Below, piece by piece: positions 1 through 7,231 of a DNA stretch of 51,309 nucleotides. The notes below the pieces were generated by a model. That model did no database searches. It was not told the DNA's origin and worked only from the letters and a program-made list of their open reading frames with translations. The DNA comes from an uncultured Eubacteriales bacterium (GTDB taxonomy: Bacteria; Bacillota; Clostridia; Peptostreptococcales; Anaerovoracaceae): the NCBI GenBank assembly GCA_902786355.1, contig CADABZ010000014.1:1-51309 (forward strand). Reading direction: 5' to 3'. The position numbers and the translations under genes are program-made. Each line of letters opens with the position of its first letter. Position 1 is the stretch's first letter.

Positions 1-2
1 CA

Positions 3-203
3 GATGAATATATAGATTCGCATTTTGAAGAAATAAAATCACATGGCTCTGATATCGAAACAAGGCTTGATGATTCTAATTGTTCAGCTGAGCAACTGAG
101 ACAAGATAACCACCAAATCATAGATGGGTACCAATCTAACGGAGAACAGATCACTCTAATCACAGAAAGCTTCGATGATTCGATAAGGGGAGTATTGGAT
201 TAG
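3..203 (+). CDS. C-terminal end of an unidentified protein (truncated by window edge)
   Basis: An open frame enters from the left edge and stops with TAG at 201-203, giving 66 visible residues. The piece is hydrophilic and acidic (DEYIDSHFEEIKSHG at its start, ending IRGVLD) and looks helical. The absence of stops over the whole piece and the following ribosome-site leader of the next gene suggest it is a real C-terminus. I recognise no domain. It could instead be a chance frame, since only 200 bases are visible. Confidence 0.4.
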   Translation, partial: DEYIDSHFEEIKSHGSDIETRLDDSNCSAEQLRQDNHQIIDGYQSNGEQITLITESFDDSIRGVLD

Positions 204-223
204 CAAATTCCAGTTTGCGGAGG
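203..223 (+). repeat. Hairpin leader repeat abutting a ribosome binding site (copy 1)
   Basis: GCAAA-TTCCAG-TTTGC forms a small hairpin directly followed by GGAGGAAAG and the ATG at 228. Similar elements occur at 1311-1334, 2132-2151, 4601-4624, 5418-5436, 5550-5572 and 5585-5608, sharing AAAT(T/C)(C/G)C, a short spacer and TTTG.CGGAG. Four of them sit immediately before a start codon. I cannot tell whether they are a mobile mini-element or a translational control leader. Confidence 0.45.
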
Positions 224-227
224 AAAG

Positions 228-704
228 ATGATTTATCGTGCACTTAAGACAAGTGAATATGATCTTCTGAAGGATTTTCTATATGAAGCGATATATATTC
301 CGGAAGGTGTAGATCCACCTGGCAGGGATATCGTAAAACAGCCTGAGCTTGCCCTGTACTATGAAGATTTTGGGAGCGGCAAAGCCGATCACTGCATTGT
401 TGCAGAGGATGCCGGCAAAGTGATCGGTGCAGTCTGGACAAGAATAATGGATGACTACGGGCATGTAGATGATAACACTCCGTCTTTTGCTATATCGCTC
501 CTTGAGGATTACCGCAGTCAGGGCATTGGTACTCAGCTTATGAAGCAAATGCTGCTGCATCTAAGAGAAAGTGGATTTGAGAAAGCTTCTTTGGCCGTTC
601 AGAAGGCAAACTACGCAGTCAGAATGTATAAGAAAGCCGGGTTCAAGGTAATAGATGAGACTGCAGAAGAATACATTATGATATGCGACTTAAAGGAGAT
701 ATAG
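228..704 (+). CDS. GNAT-family N-acetyltransferase
   Basis: 158 residues, the usual length of a single GNAT domain. The acetyl-CoA pyrophosphate-binding motif is visible as YRSQGIGTQLM at about residues 95-105 (pattern Q/R-x-x-G-x-G/A), followed by the typical helix, a beta strand (KASLAVQKANYAVRMYKKAGF, where N and Y positions match the family) and a C-terminal strand. Such proteins transfer acetyl from acetyl-CoA to an amine in the cytosol; the substrate cannot be read from the sequence. Ribosome site GGAGGAAAG lies 5-6 bases before ATG 228 inside the hairpin leader. It is followed after two bases by a HEAT-repeat gene, so the two are probably co-translated. Confidence 0.85.
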   Translation: MIYRALKTSEYDLLKDFLYEAIYIPEGVDPPGRDIVKQPELALYYEDFGSGKADHCIVAEDAGKVIGAVWTRIMDDYGHVDDNTPSFAISLLEDYRSQGIGTQLMKQMLLHLRESGFEKASLAVQKANYAVRMYKKAGFKVIDETAEEYIMICDLKEI

Positions 705-706
705 GA

Positions 707-1303
707 TTGAACGAATCGGAACTCTATAAAGAGCTGGGAATACTGACTAGGGACAAAGACAAATGGGAAGAAAGCATCCCTTATATTGCTGCCCTGCTTT
801 CGCATGAGTCCGTAAAAATACAGGCCAAGGCTCTCTGGCTGCTTGGAGAAATGGGCCTTGCATATCCTGCTTCGGTTCATGACTATGTCTCTTTGATAGC
901 ATCTTTCCTTGACAGTGACATCCCTCTTCTGCGTGAACGGGCTGTAAACGCGCTCGGCAGGATCGGACGCGAAAGTTATCAGTTGATTGGGCCATATTGG
1001 TCAGACATGTTCCGATTTGCAAATGATGAAGATGCAGGAGTCAGACTGAGCTTTATATGGGCATCAGAAAACATAGCCACTAATACTCCTGATATCTATG
1101 AGAGCTATATGTCTGTGTTTGAGGCTTTGCTGTATGACAAAGATGATAAGGTAAGAATGGAAGCGCCGGAAATTTTTCGTGTTCTGGGCAAGCGCAGACC
1201 GGAACTCGTAATGCCGTATGTCAAGCAGCTAAGGCATATATCCGAAACAGACACTAATCGAGTTGTCAGGATACACTGCCTGGGTGCGATAAAGGCAGTC
1301 TAA
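707..1303 (+). CDS. HEAT-repeat protein
   Basis: The most likely start is TTG at 707, two bases after the stop of the acetyltransferase and 6 bases after AAAGGAG (692-698); an upstream ATG at 683 lies inside the previous gene and has no ribosome site. The product is about 198 residues, all helical, with roughly four HEAT-like helix pairs, e.g. VKIQAKALWLLGEMG, LLRERAVNALGRIG and VRLSFIWASENIA, each with the Asp/Arg-rich turn typical of the repeat. HEAT proteins act as protein-binding scaffolds, and similar small ones resemble DNA alkylation repair folds, but no catalytic residues can be identified. Coupling with the GNAT gene suggests they work on the same target. Confidence 0.75.
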   Translation: MNESELYKELGILTRDKDKWEESIPYIAALLSHESVKIQAKALWLLGEMGLAYPASVHDYVSLIASFLDSDIPLLRERAVNALGRIGRESYQLIGPYWSDMFRFANDEDAGVRLSFIWASENIATNTPDIYESYMSVFEALLYDKDDKVRMEAPEIFRVLGKRRPELVMPYVKQLRHISETDTNRVVRIHCLGAIKAV

Positions 1304-1339
1304 AAGTATGTATAAATCGCTATTTGGCGGAGACAACAT

Positions 1340-1622
1340 ATGAAACTAACAATGCTGGGAACAGGAAATGCTCTGGTTACAGAATGCTACAACACCTGTT
1401 TTGTGATAGAAGATAATAAGCAGTATTTCATGGTTGATGGCGACGGAGGCAGCACTATCCTCCATCAGCTGAAACATGCCGGATATGACTGAATGGATAT
1501 GCGTCATATCTTTGTGACGCACAAACATGTGGATCATCTTCTGGGGATCATCTCAGGTGATGGACGGAGCAGCCGAAGTTCTTGCATATGGAACAGCAGT
1601 AAAGATCGTCGGAAAGAAATAG
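1340..1622 (+). pseudogene. Broken metallo-beta-lactamase-fold hydrolase (ribonuclease Z-like)
   Basis: From ATG 1340 the frame reads MKLTMLGTGNALVTECYNTC..., the N-terminus of RNase Z-like MBL hydrolases. It stops at TGA 1490-1492. Reading on in the same frame gives MDMRHIFVTHKHVDHLLGII, which contains the HxHxDH zinc motif as THKHVDH. A TGG (Trp) to TGA change explains the stop. After about 1556 the similarity ends. In another frame a 21-codon piece (MDGAAEVLAYGTAVKIVGKK, 1560-1622) looks like the end of a different protein, so a deletion has probably joined two remnants. The full family length is about 250 residues. Not functional as read. Confidence 0.75.
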
Positions 1623-1628
1623 AATGTT

Positions 1629-1660
1629 CAGACCCGTTGCAATTCCAGCGGGTCTGTCTT
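1629..1660 (+). terminator. Rho-independent terminator-like hairpin
   Basis: CAGACCCG (1629-1636) pairs with CGGGTCTG (1649-1656), followed by TCTTT. It closes the remnant region upstream of the next promoter. Confidence 0.5.
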
Positions 1661-1674
1661 TATGCTATACTTTT
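1657..1674 (+). promoter_or_regulatory. Extended -10 promoter, copy of a repeated 18-mer
   Basis: TCTTTATGCTATACTTTT contains an extended -10 (TGC TATACT). The identical 18 bases occur at 7214-7231, with further similarity upstream. Here it precedes the gene starting at 1713 by about 45 bases. Confidence 0.5.
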
Positions 1675-1712
1675 TGGTAGATAAAAAAATGGGAATTGCG
1701 GAGGTCTATAGA

Positions 1713-2120
1713 ATGAAGAAAACGATAGAAGAACTGCTTCTATGCCCATACTGGATCATTGACATATTGCCGTCGCAAGTGCCTGAAAACAGTCCCGGCC
1801 AATACTTTACTGTTGAAAAGTATTTCCTTCAGGGCGAACGGATGGAAGAGATAAAACAAAAACATATCGACCTGGTCCTGAAGCTGAATTGCTATAGGGA
1901 CATCTCAATAAACGAAGAAACTGTGATCAATCCCCTACCGGAGCACGTTGCCAATGAGATGAAGCAAAGGTATCTCTATATTATGATAGATGAAAGCATG
2001 ATACTTTCCGAACCTGATGACACTCATTTGACTGTTTTTAACCCGGATCCAAAGCTCCTGGAATTAATCAGGCAGATTGCTTCCGGCGAGGGCCTTTTTG
2101 TTTGGAAGCCTCCTTTTTAG
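1713..2120 (+). CDS. Conserved hypothetical protein (135 aa)
   Basis: Start ATG 1713 is chosen over an upstream ATG at 1662 because GGAGGT (1700-1705) lies 7-8 bases before it and 1662 falls in the promoter. The N-terminus MKKTIEELLLCPYWIIDILP followed by QVPENSPGQYFTVEKYF is, from memory, characteristic of a small protein family found in Clostridia without assigned function. The middle is an amphipathic helix; the end has LLELIRQIASGEGLFVWKP. No catalytic motif, signal or membrane segment is visible. It stands alone between a pseudogene and the TetR operon. Confidence 0.7.
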   Translation: MKKTIEELLLCPYWIIDILPSQVPENSPGQYFTVEKYFLQGERMEEIKQKHIDLVLKLNCYRDISINEETVINPLPEHVANEMKQRYLYIMIDESMILSEPDDTHLTVFNPDPKLLELIRQIASGEGLFVWKPPF

Positions 2121-2131
2121 GTATACAGTTA

Positions 2132-2178
2132 GACAAATTCCGGTTTCCGGAGCGGGCGACCATGATTGCCCGTTTTTT
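2132..2178 (+). terminator. Leader-repeat copy followed by a terminator
   Basis: CAAATTCCGGTTTCCGGAG (2133-2151) is a degenerate copy of the hairpin repeat. It runs into CGGGC (2153-2157)...GCCCG (2168-2172) with TTTTTT (2173-2178), a rho-independent terminator for the gene ending at 2120. Confidence 0.6.
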
Positions 2179-2181
2179 ATA

Positions 2182-2223
2182 TTGACAGAAAAATGAAAGA
2201 CAAAATATAATAACAACTGTTAT
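2182..2223 (+). promoter_or_regulatory. Promoter with overlapping inverted-repeat operator for tetR-like gene
   Basis: -35 TTGACA (2182-2187), 18-base spacer and -10 TATAAT (2206-2211). ATAACA-AC-TGTTAT (2210-2223) is a dyad that overlaps the -10 and the start point, the expected place for autorepression by the TetR-type protein that begins at 2244. The promoter and the dyad are seen; binding is inferred. Confidence 0.65.
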
Positions 2224-2243
2224 AATATATCGGAGGTCTAGTC

Positions 2244-2789
2244 ATGCCAAAGAAACCCACAACTACCAAAGAAAACATGATAGAAGGCACCTTCCAGCTG
2301 ATACGGCATAATGGATATGAAGCTTTTTCGGCAAGGAATCTCGCAGCTTTTCTGGGGTGCTCCACACAGCCGATCATGTATCAGTTTCCAAATCTGGCAG
2401 AACTGAAAGAACTTGCATATCAAAAGGCAGACAGCTTCCATAGCGAATACATACTGTCCGGCGCAAACTTGCTGGAAATAGGACTGCGGTATGTAAAGTT
2501 TGCTGCTGATGAGCCTATGCTGTTCAGGTTTCTCTTTCAGTCCGGCCATTTTGCAGGGCTCAGGCTCGAAGACCTTCTGAAGACGCCGGATGCGGCCCCT
2601 TTGCTGGAAATTGCAAGTAATGAAGAGGGGCTGACTTTGGAAGAAGCAATGTCATATTTTGAACCCCTATACGCGGCAGTACATGGATATGCAAGCCTTA
2701 TCGCAAATAACGGAATGGATTATGACCCCGCCGCGATACGCAGGACTCTGATATCTCTGGCAGAGGCAATAACAGGAAAGGATGAATAG
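2244..2789 (+). CDS. TetR/AcrR-family transcriptional regulator
   Basis: 181 residues, usual TetR length. The N-terminal DNA-binding domain is visible at about residues 10-55: a first helix (ENMIEGTFQLIRHNGYEAFSARNLA) and the helix-turn-helix around AAFLGCSTQPIMYQFPNLAEL, the last part matching the common Y.hF.n..eL signature. The C-terminal half is a helical ligand-binding domain, divergent as usual. GGAGGT precedes ATG 2244 by 7 bases. It is followed after 5 bases by a CPBP protease gene, so it probably represses itself and that gene through the dyad at 2210-2223. The ligand is unknown. Confidence 0.85.
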   Translation: MPKKPTTTKENMIEGTFQLIRHNGYEAFSARNLAAFLGCSTQPIMYQFPNLAELKELAYQKADSFHSEYILSGANLLEIGLRYVKFAADEPMLFRFLFQSGHFAGLRLEDLLKTPDAAPLLEIASNEEGLTLEEAMSYFEPLYAAVHGYASLIANNGMDYDPAAIRRTLISLAEAITGKDE

Positions 2790-2794
2790 TTATA

Positions 2795-3526
2795 ATGACA
2801 AAATTGTATAAGAAAAGTGAGATCACTTTTACTATAGTGTGGATCGCAGCATATGTGGTGCTGAGCAGCCTGGCAGACAATGTTTCCTTAGGACTCGGGG
2901 TTGCCAAATCGATTACAGCAGTTCTCCATGTTGTTATGGCGTTGATCCTCTTCTTCTGGATCGGGAAAAACGGACTGATGAAAAAATATGGTCTTTGCAG
3001 ATCATCAGTGCCGGCAAAGAACTTTTTGTATTACATCCCATTGGCAGTAATAGCATCGGCATCCCTGTGGACAGGCATAGGGCTTCGTTTCACAATCCCG
3101 GAGACGATATGCTTCGTTGTCAGCATGTGCTGCGTCGGGTTCATTGAGGAAGTGATTTTTAGAGGGTTCCTCTTCAGAGCCATGGAAAAGGACAATCTCA
3201 GGACTGCGATCATAGTATCATCGCTGACTTTCGGTCTGGGACATATCTCTAATCTGTTTAACGGAAGCGGGCGCACGCCTGCGTCATCGGCAGTACAGAT
3301 CATATTTGCTGTACTCGTAGGGTTAGTACTTGTAACTATTTTTTACCGTGGAGGATCTTTGATCCCATGCATAGTATTTCATTCAGTGAATAACGCACTT
3401 GGGGCCTTTGGAGCAGAAGGACAACTGGATCAGCGGACTGAAATGATAATAAATCTGATACTTATTGTTATAGTACTCGGTGGATACTTGCTATATCTGT
3501 ACAGAATTGCTCCAAGGAAAGAGTAA
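2795..3526 (+). CDS. CPBP-family intramembrane metalloprotease (CAAX protease-like)
   Basis: 243 residues with about seven hydrophobic segments. The three family motifs are in order: EEVIFRGFLFR (about 118-128; catalytic Glu-Glu and Arg), the His motif LGHIS (about 149), and HSVNNALGAF (about 201). These are the residues that bind zinc and activate water in Rce1-like proteases of the membrane. In bacteria many members process or protect against peptides. It overlaps nothing and follows the TetR gene by 5 bases, so the pair forms an operon with its own promoter and terminator (3542-3577). The substrate is not evident. Confidence 0.85.
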   Translation: MTKLYKKSEITFTIVWIAAYVVLSSLADNVSLGLGVAKSITAVLHVVMALILFFWIGKNGLMKKYGLCRSSVPAKNFLYYIPLAVIASASLWTGIGLRFTIPETICFVVSMCCVGFIEEVIFRGFLFRAMEKDNLRTAIIVSSLTFGLGHISNLFNGSGRTPASSAVQIIFAVLVGLVLVTIFYRGGSLIPCIVFHSVNNALGAFGAEGQLDQRTEMIINLILIVIVLGGYLLYLYRIAPRKE

Positions 3527-3541
3527 AAAGAATCACTATAA

Positions 3542-3577
3542 ATGTCCCGGATCATCAAACTCCGGGACATTTTGTTT
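3542..3577 (+). terminator. Rho-independent terminator
   Basis: ATGTCCCGGA (3542-3551) pairs with TCCGGGACAT (3561-3570), nine-base loop, then TTTGTTT. It ends the TetR-CPBP operon. Confidence 0.8.
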
Positions 3578-3677
3578 ACAATGAATATGTTATTATGAAA
3601 GAAATCAAAGAATTCTTTTGATGCAGGACATGAATGGTATGGAACATGCTGCTGGGGACGATAAGGAGGTTGGCATA

Positions 3678-4601
3678 ATGTATAGCGAAAAGATCATCGT
3701 AGGAAAGGGAACTGAGTTCCCGCTGGACGGCTTGCTTACTTTACCTGATGGTACGAAAGGTCCTGTTCCTGCAGTTGTTATGGTGCACGGCTCCGGCTCA
3801 AGCAACATGGACGAAAAAGTAATGAAACTGACTCCGTTCCGTGACCTTGCTGAAGGGCTTGCAAGGCATGGCATAGCATCCATCCGATATGATAAGAGGT
3901 CATTCGTCCATGCAAAGAAAATGCTGAAGCAGATAATCACAGTTAAGGAAGAGACCATAGATGATGCGGTACTTGCGATCAATATTCTGAAATCCGATCC
4001 TCGTATTGATGCAGAGCGGATCTTTATTCTCGGGCACAGCATGGGAGCCACGCTTGCACCAAGGATAGACAGCGAGGGCGGGAATGTCAGAGGCCTCATA
4101 TTGATGGCAGGCTCGCCGTACAGGCTTGAGGATATCATGGTGAGACAGTTCGGGCAGGCAAAGGGCAGCAAATCATATATGAAATTGGCCGCCATCATAG
4201 AAGATAAAGTGTTTACGAAGAAGTTCGACGGTCTTTATGAAATGAGCGATGAAGAGGCAAAGAGCAAAAAATTTGCCGGCGGCACGACTCTTTATTACTT
4301 CAAGGAAATGGGGCAGAAGACAGCTGCAGATTACCTGCTTCAAAGCGAGAAACCGGTATTGATAATGCAGGGCGGAAGAGACTTCCAGGTTCTGGCGGAT
4401 GAAGATTATCAGAAGTTCAAAGAACTGCTGGCGGAACGCAGTAATACTTTCTACAAATTATATCCTCAGCTGAATCATGTATTTGTTGATGCCATTTACG
4501 ACGATATAGGTAAGGCAGCTAAGGAATACAGCACGGAGAGACATATCGGAGAGGAAGTTATTACGGATATAGCCTCATTCATAAGCACCATTATGGAATA
4601 G
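3678..4601 (+). CDS. Alpha/beta-fold hydrolase
   Basis: Start ATG 3678 is favoured over ATG 3618 because AAGGAGGT (3663-3670) lies 7 bases before it; this gives 307 residues (MYSEKIIV...). The oxyanion-hole region is VVMVHGSGSS, the nucleophile elbow is GHSMGA (Ser in FILGHSMGATL), the acid is probably Asp in GGRDFQV and the base His in LNHVF, all in the usual order. Such proteins hydrolyse esters or peptides in the cytosol; no signal peptide is seen. The layout (beta-rich N-terminal lip, then core) resembles acyl- or dienelactone-type hydrolases. Monocistronic by appearance; substrate unknown. Confidence 0.85.
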   Translation: MYSEKIIVGKGTEFPLDGLLTLPDGTKGPVPAVVMVHGSGSSNMDEKVMKLTPFRDLAEGLARHGIASIRYDKRSFVHAKKMLKQIITVKEETIDDAVLAINILKSDPRIDAERIFILGHSMGATLAPRIDSEGGNVRGLILMAGSPYRLEDIMVRQFGQAKGSKSYMKLAAIIEDKVFTKKFDGLYEMSDEEAKSKKFAGGTTLYYFKEMGQKTAADYLLQSEKPVLIMQGGRDFQVLADEDYQKFKELLAERSNTFYKLYPQLNHVFVDAIYDDIGKAAKEYSTERHIGEEVITDIASFISTIME

Positions 4602-4632
4602 TAAATCTTCCAGTAAACAGAGGAAAAACCGC
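4601..4632 (+). repeat. Leader repeat copy before methyltransferase gene
   Basis: TAAATCTTCCAGTAAACAGAG (4601-4621) resembles the hairpin leader repeats at 203, 2132 and 5585 and includes the ribosome site AGAGGA, 9 bases before ATG 4633. This is the most degenerate copy. Confidence 0.3.
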
Positions 4633-5418
4633 ATGAATGAAGTAAATAAAACACTCTATATTCCGCTGTATGGAAAATCAAAGGTGAGCCGGCAAGGAAT
4701 TATCCTGAACGATCCTTCTGCTGAAAGAATATGGAAAGAAGAAGCCTTTCCTATTTGCGGTCAATCCAGGTCAAAATGGCTTGCTTACAATATGGCCATG
4801 AGAGCCCGTGTGTTTGACGACTGGACAGACAGTATGCTGAAGCGGAGCGATGATGCGTTGGTACTTCACTTTGGGTGCGGCCTTGACAGCAGGAATATGA
4901 GGGTAAAAACTCCCTGTTCTGAATGGGTGGACTGCGATCTTCCGGATGTCATAGAGATTCGCAGGAGGTACTTTCAGGAAGATGAAACGTACCATATGAT
5001 GGCTCTGGATGCGTCAAAACCTGAGCAGATCGGATCACTCCCGGATCATGATATAGCCATCGTTGTTCTTGAGGGACTTAGCATGTATCTGACAAACAGC
5101 CAGGTACATGACTTATTGCAGGCTCTTGATGAAAAGTATCGGAAACTTCATATTCTGATGGATGTTTATACCGAATTCGGTGTCAAGGCATCTAAGTATA
5201 AAAATCCGGTCAATGATGTCGGCGTTACTAAGCTGTATGGGATAGATTCCATCGGGCGAATCATCGATGGACTTCGGATCAGATTTGTAAAAGAGCACAG
5301 CTTCACTCCTGACGCGCTGGTCAAAGAGCTTGCACCAGTCGACAGGCTGTTTTTCAAGATGCTGTTTACCGGCAAGCTGTACCGAAAGATATATCGCCTG
5401 TACGAACTTGAAGCATAA
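4633..5418 (+). CDS. Class I SAM-dependent methyltransferase, LCMT/Ppm family
   Basis: 261 residues. The SAM-binding motif VLHFGCGLDSRNMRV (about 77-91) with its LDSR tetrad is diagnostic of the leucine carboxyl methyltransferase / TcmP O-methyltransferase group. A preceding Arg pair region (MAMRARVFDDW) and the following acidic residue in WVDCDLPDVIEIRR match the family, as does VLEGLSMYL later. These enzymes methylate carboxyl or hydroxyl groups of small molecules. No biosynthetic partner lies next to it, so the substrate is open. The gene is preceded by a leader-repeat copy. Confidence 0.85.
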   Translation: MNEVNKTLYIPLYGKSKVSRQGIILNDPSAERIWKEEAFPICGQSRSKWLAYNMAMRARVFDDWTDSMLKRSDDALVLHFGCGLDSRNMRVKTPCSEWVDCDLPDVIEIRRRYFQEDETYHMMALDASKPEQIGSLPDHDIAIVVLEGLSMYLTNSQVHDLLQALDEKYRKLHILMDVYTEFGVKASKYKNPVNDVGVTKLYGIDSIGRIIDGLRIRFVKEHSFTPDALVKELAPVDRLFFKMLFTGKLYRKIYRLYELEA

Positions 5419-5436
5419 ATTCCAATCTGCAGATGA

Positions 5437-5547
5437 ATAACATGTGGTTGGATGAACGGTATAAGAATGAATTCGTATTATCTTTGCAGCAAAGACCGCT
5501 GGATCAATCCGGTGATGAAAGAATTCATACGGATAGTGATACAATAG
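5437..5547 (+). pseudogene. Possible C-terminal remnant of a LysR-type regulator
   Basis: A frame without a proper start reads ...SYYLCSKDRWINPVMKEFIRIVIQ and stops at TAG 5545-5547. The pattern K-D-R-W-x-N/S-P-x-x-K-x-F-I at the very end is typical of LysR effector domains. An in-frame TGA at 5434-5436 lies just upstream and no upstream part is present. I regard it as the last ~35 codons of a lost gene. The evidence is short, so chance resemblance is possible. Confidence 0.35.
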
Positions 5548-5549
5548 AT

Positions 5550-5608
5550 ATATAAATCGCCGTTTGACGGGTCTTGAAAAACGATCTGCAAATTCCCTTT
5601 TGCAGAGG
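5550..5608 (+). repeat. Two leader-repeat copies upstream of the ACT gene
   Basis: TAAATCGCCGTTTGACGGG (5553-5571) resembles the copy at 1313-1330 (TAAATCGCTATTTGGCGGAG). The second copy, TCTGCAAA-TTCCC-TTTTGCAGA (5584-5604), is a strong hairpin merging with the ribosome site GAGGAGGAG before ATG 5621. Confidence 0.45.
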
Positions 5609-5620
5609 AGGAGAATACTG

Positions 5621-5986
5621 ATGGAATTGAAGAAAATTGATTATGCATTAACAGTATGTAAAGTATCAGAGGTGTCGGATATCAGCTTAGCTGCCGATTT
5701 CTTCTTTATCGGGAAGACGGATGAAGAATTATCGCTGGTGTGTAAAACTGAGGATACGCCTGAAAACACGGTAGAGCGTGATGATGGCTGGAGAGGATTC
5801 CGTATTCAGGGTGTTCTCGATTTTTCGCTGATTGGAATTCTGTCAAAGCTGTCCGGTATCCTCGCTGAGCATAAAATCGGGATCTTTGCAGTATCGACTT
5901 ACAACACGGATTATATTCTTGTAAAAGAAGAAAACTATGAGAGAGCACTGACTGTTTTAGCTTCTGAAGGATACACAGTAGTATAA
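5621..5986 (+). CDS. ACT domain-containing protein
   Basis: ATG 5621 is chosen because GAGGAGGAG lies 7-8 bases upstream; an earlier in-frame start at 5564 lies in the repeat. 121 residues. The C-terminal half (FRIQGVLDFSLIGILSKLSGILAEHKIGIFAVSTYNTDYILVKEENYERALTVL in outline, residues about 64-118) shows the ACT fold order: strand, helix with L-x-x-L-S-x-I-L-A, strand SIFAISTY-type and YILVK. The N-terminal half is a second, divergent ACT-like unit. This matches the small CASTOR-like ACT proteins (YbbJ/DUF type), thought to bind amino acids. No enzyme domain is attached. Confidence 0.8.
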   Translation: MELKKIDYALTVCKVSEVSDISLAADFFFIGKTDEELSLVCKTEDTPENTVERDDGWRGFRIQGVLDFSLIGILSKLSGILAEHKIGIFAVSTYNTDYILVKEENYERALTVLASEGYTVV

Positions 5987-6089
5987 TTTCTGTTTTCTGG
6001 AAGAATATGGTTTGCAGCAGCTACCGGACCTAACGAATCGGACCGGGATTTGTATAGGAGATGGACTTCGTATCAGTGAGGATAATAGC

Positions 6090-6638
6090 ATGGACCTTAT
6101 AGATTTTGATGGCAAATGCGTACGGATAACTACTGCCGCGGGCGAGGTATATGAGGGGATCGTTACCTATTGCAGTGAGGATTATGTATTCCATGAATTC
6201 GGCTGCAGTCAGGAGGCTTTGCACCTTACGCCGATCCTGTTTTACAGGGACGACATATCTGATATCACAAGTCTTGAAGATGTGAACGGCCCATTCGGAC
6301 AATATTCAGAAAAATATGGCCTTCTTGAAAAAAAGTGTCTGGACTGGGGGACTGATATGATAGGAGAGGTCTTTGAGTCTGATGATGATGATCAGAAACT
6401 CAGAATGCTGGCATGCATGAATGATAATTTTCAGTCGTTGCTGGACAGAGCTGTCAGCGGCATGGCTCCATGGCGCTCAGGAAGTGCTGCATTGGATTCA
6501 GAATATGAGGAAGGTGAGCAGGGGCCTGTGTATCTGGGGGAACTGGAAGACATGCTGAACAGTCTGGTCAGATACAGTGAGAGCAAAGAAATCGCTGAAG
6601 AGGCGAAGTGCCTTCTGACCCGGCTTGCCAGGACATGA
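6090..6638 (+). CDS. Hypothetical protein with Sm-like N-terminal domain
   Basis: Start ATG 6090 is preferred (GAGG 8-9 bases upstream, and the conserved-looking fold begins here); an open frame extends to 6012. The first 55 residues (MDLIDFDGKCVRITTAAGEVYEGIV...) have the strand pattern of an LSm/Sm-like barrel, with G-K-x-V-x-I-x-T and G-x-x-Y-E-G. The remaining ~125 residues are helical and acidic with a DDDDQK turn. Total 182 residues. Proteins of this layout occur in Clostridia without known function. Ends before a bidirectional terminator. Confidence 0.6.
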   Translation: MDLIDFDGKCVRITTAAGEVYEGIVTYCSEDYVFHEFGCSQEALHLTPILFYRDDISDITSLEDVNGPFGQYSEKYGLLEKKCLDWGTDMIGEVFESDDDDQKLRMLACMNDNFQSLLDRAVSGMAPWRSGSAALDSEYEEGEQGPVYLGELEDMLNSLVRYSESKEIAEEAKCLLTRLART

Positions 6639-6679
6639 GTGAGAGTTTGTAAGACTGCTTGAAGAATGACCTCAGGAAA

Positions 6680-6714
6680 AAAGCCTTCGGTATGACTGAC
6701 TTACCGAAGGCTTT
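6680..6714. terminator. Bidirectional terminator
   Basis: AAAGCCTTCGGTA (6680-6692) pairs with TACCGAAGGCTTT (6702-6714). It has A-rich and T-rich flanks on both strands and serves the convergent genes ending at 6638 and 6743. Confidence 0.8.
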
Positions 6715-6742
6715 AGTTATAAAATGAAACTTTGTCTGCGGA

Positions 6743-7192
6743 CTACTTAGTGAATCCGTGTCTGAGGAGTTCGCTGGCTTCTTCGAATTCCTTCTCTGCA
6801 GCTATTCTCTCTTTTTCTTCTTCTGCTTTTCTCTCTGCGATGATCTTTGCGATCAGGCTTCTTGTATAAGCCATATCATACTTGAACTTCTCGATTCCCT
6901 TCTTAAATGAATCCTCGAGATCAGCCATTGCCTGCTCGGTTTCTTTTTTCTGCATTTCCATCTTAGCAAGTCTTGCACTCTCAGCCTGCTTTTCATATGC
7001 TCTGTCTACTTCATCAGCTACGACCTCAGCATCGAAACGTGCAACTGTTGCATTGTGTGCCATAAGCTTAGCGTCAAGAGCTTCTTCAGCGCTCTCTTCA
7101 GCAAGTGCGATAATTGCTACCTGACTGCAGCGGAGCTGTTCGGTGCTCTGCTGCATGACGAAGATGATACGCCTGAGGCCTTTTTCGGACAT
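6743..7192 (-). CDS. Coiled-coil hypothetical protein
   Basis: 149 residues if the first ATG (7192) is used; ATG at 7156 (MQQSTEQL...) is an alternative, and neither has a clear ribosome site. The protein is almost all alpha-helical, rich in Ala, Glu and Lys (KAEEEKERIAAEKEFEEASELL near the end) and should form a coiled coil. No membrane segment or signal. Codon use resembles neighbouring real genes and the terminator at 6680-6714 fits its 3' end. Function unknown; it may be truncated at its N-terminus. Confidence 0.55.
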   Translation of the reverse strand: MSEKGLRRIIFVMQQSTEQLRCSQVAIIALAEESAEEALDAKLMAHNATVARFDAEVVADEVDRAYEKQAESARLAKMEMQKKETEQAMADLEDSFKKGIEKFKYDMAYTRSLIAKIIAERKAEEEKERIAAEKEFEEASELLRHGFTK

Positions 7193-7213
7193 GCCGGAAT
7201 TTCACCGAGTCTT

Positions 7214-7231
7214 TCTTTATGCTATACTTTT
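7214..7231 (+). promoter_or_regulatory. Second copy of the 18-base extended -10 element
   Basis: TCTTTATGCTATACTTTT is identical to 1657-1674, and the preceding ~16 bases are also similar (AATTTCACCGAG versus AATTCCAGCGGG). It points toward the ferredoxin gene at 7388 and the short remnant at 7301. Confidence 0.45.
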
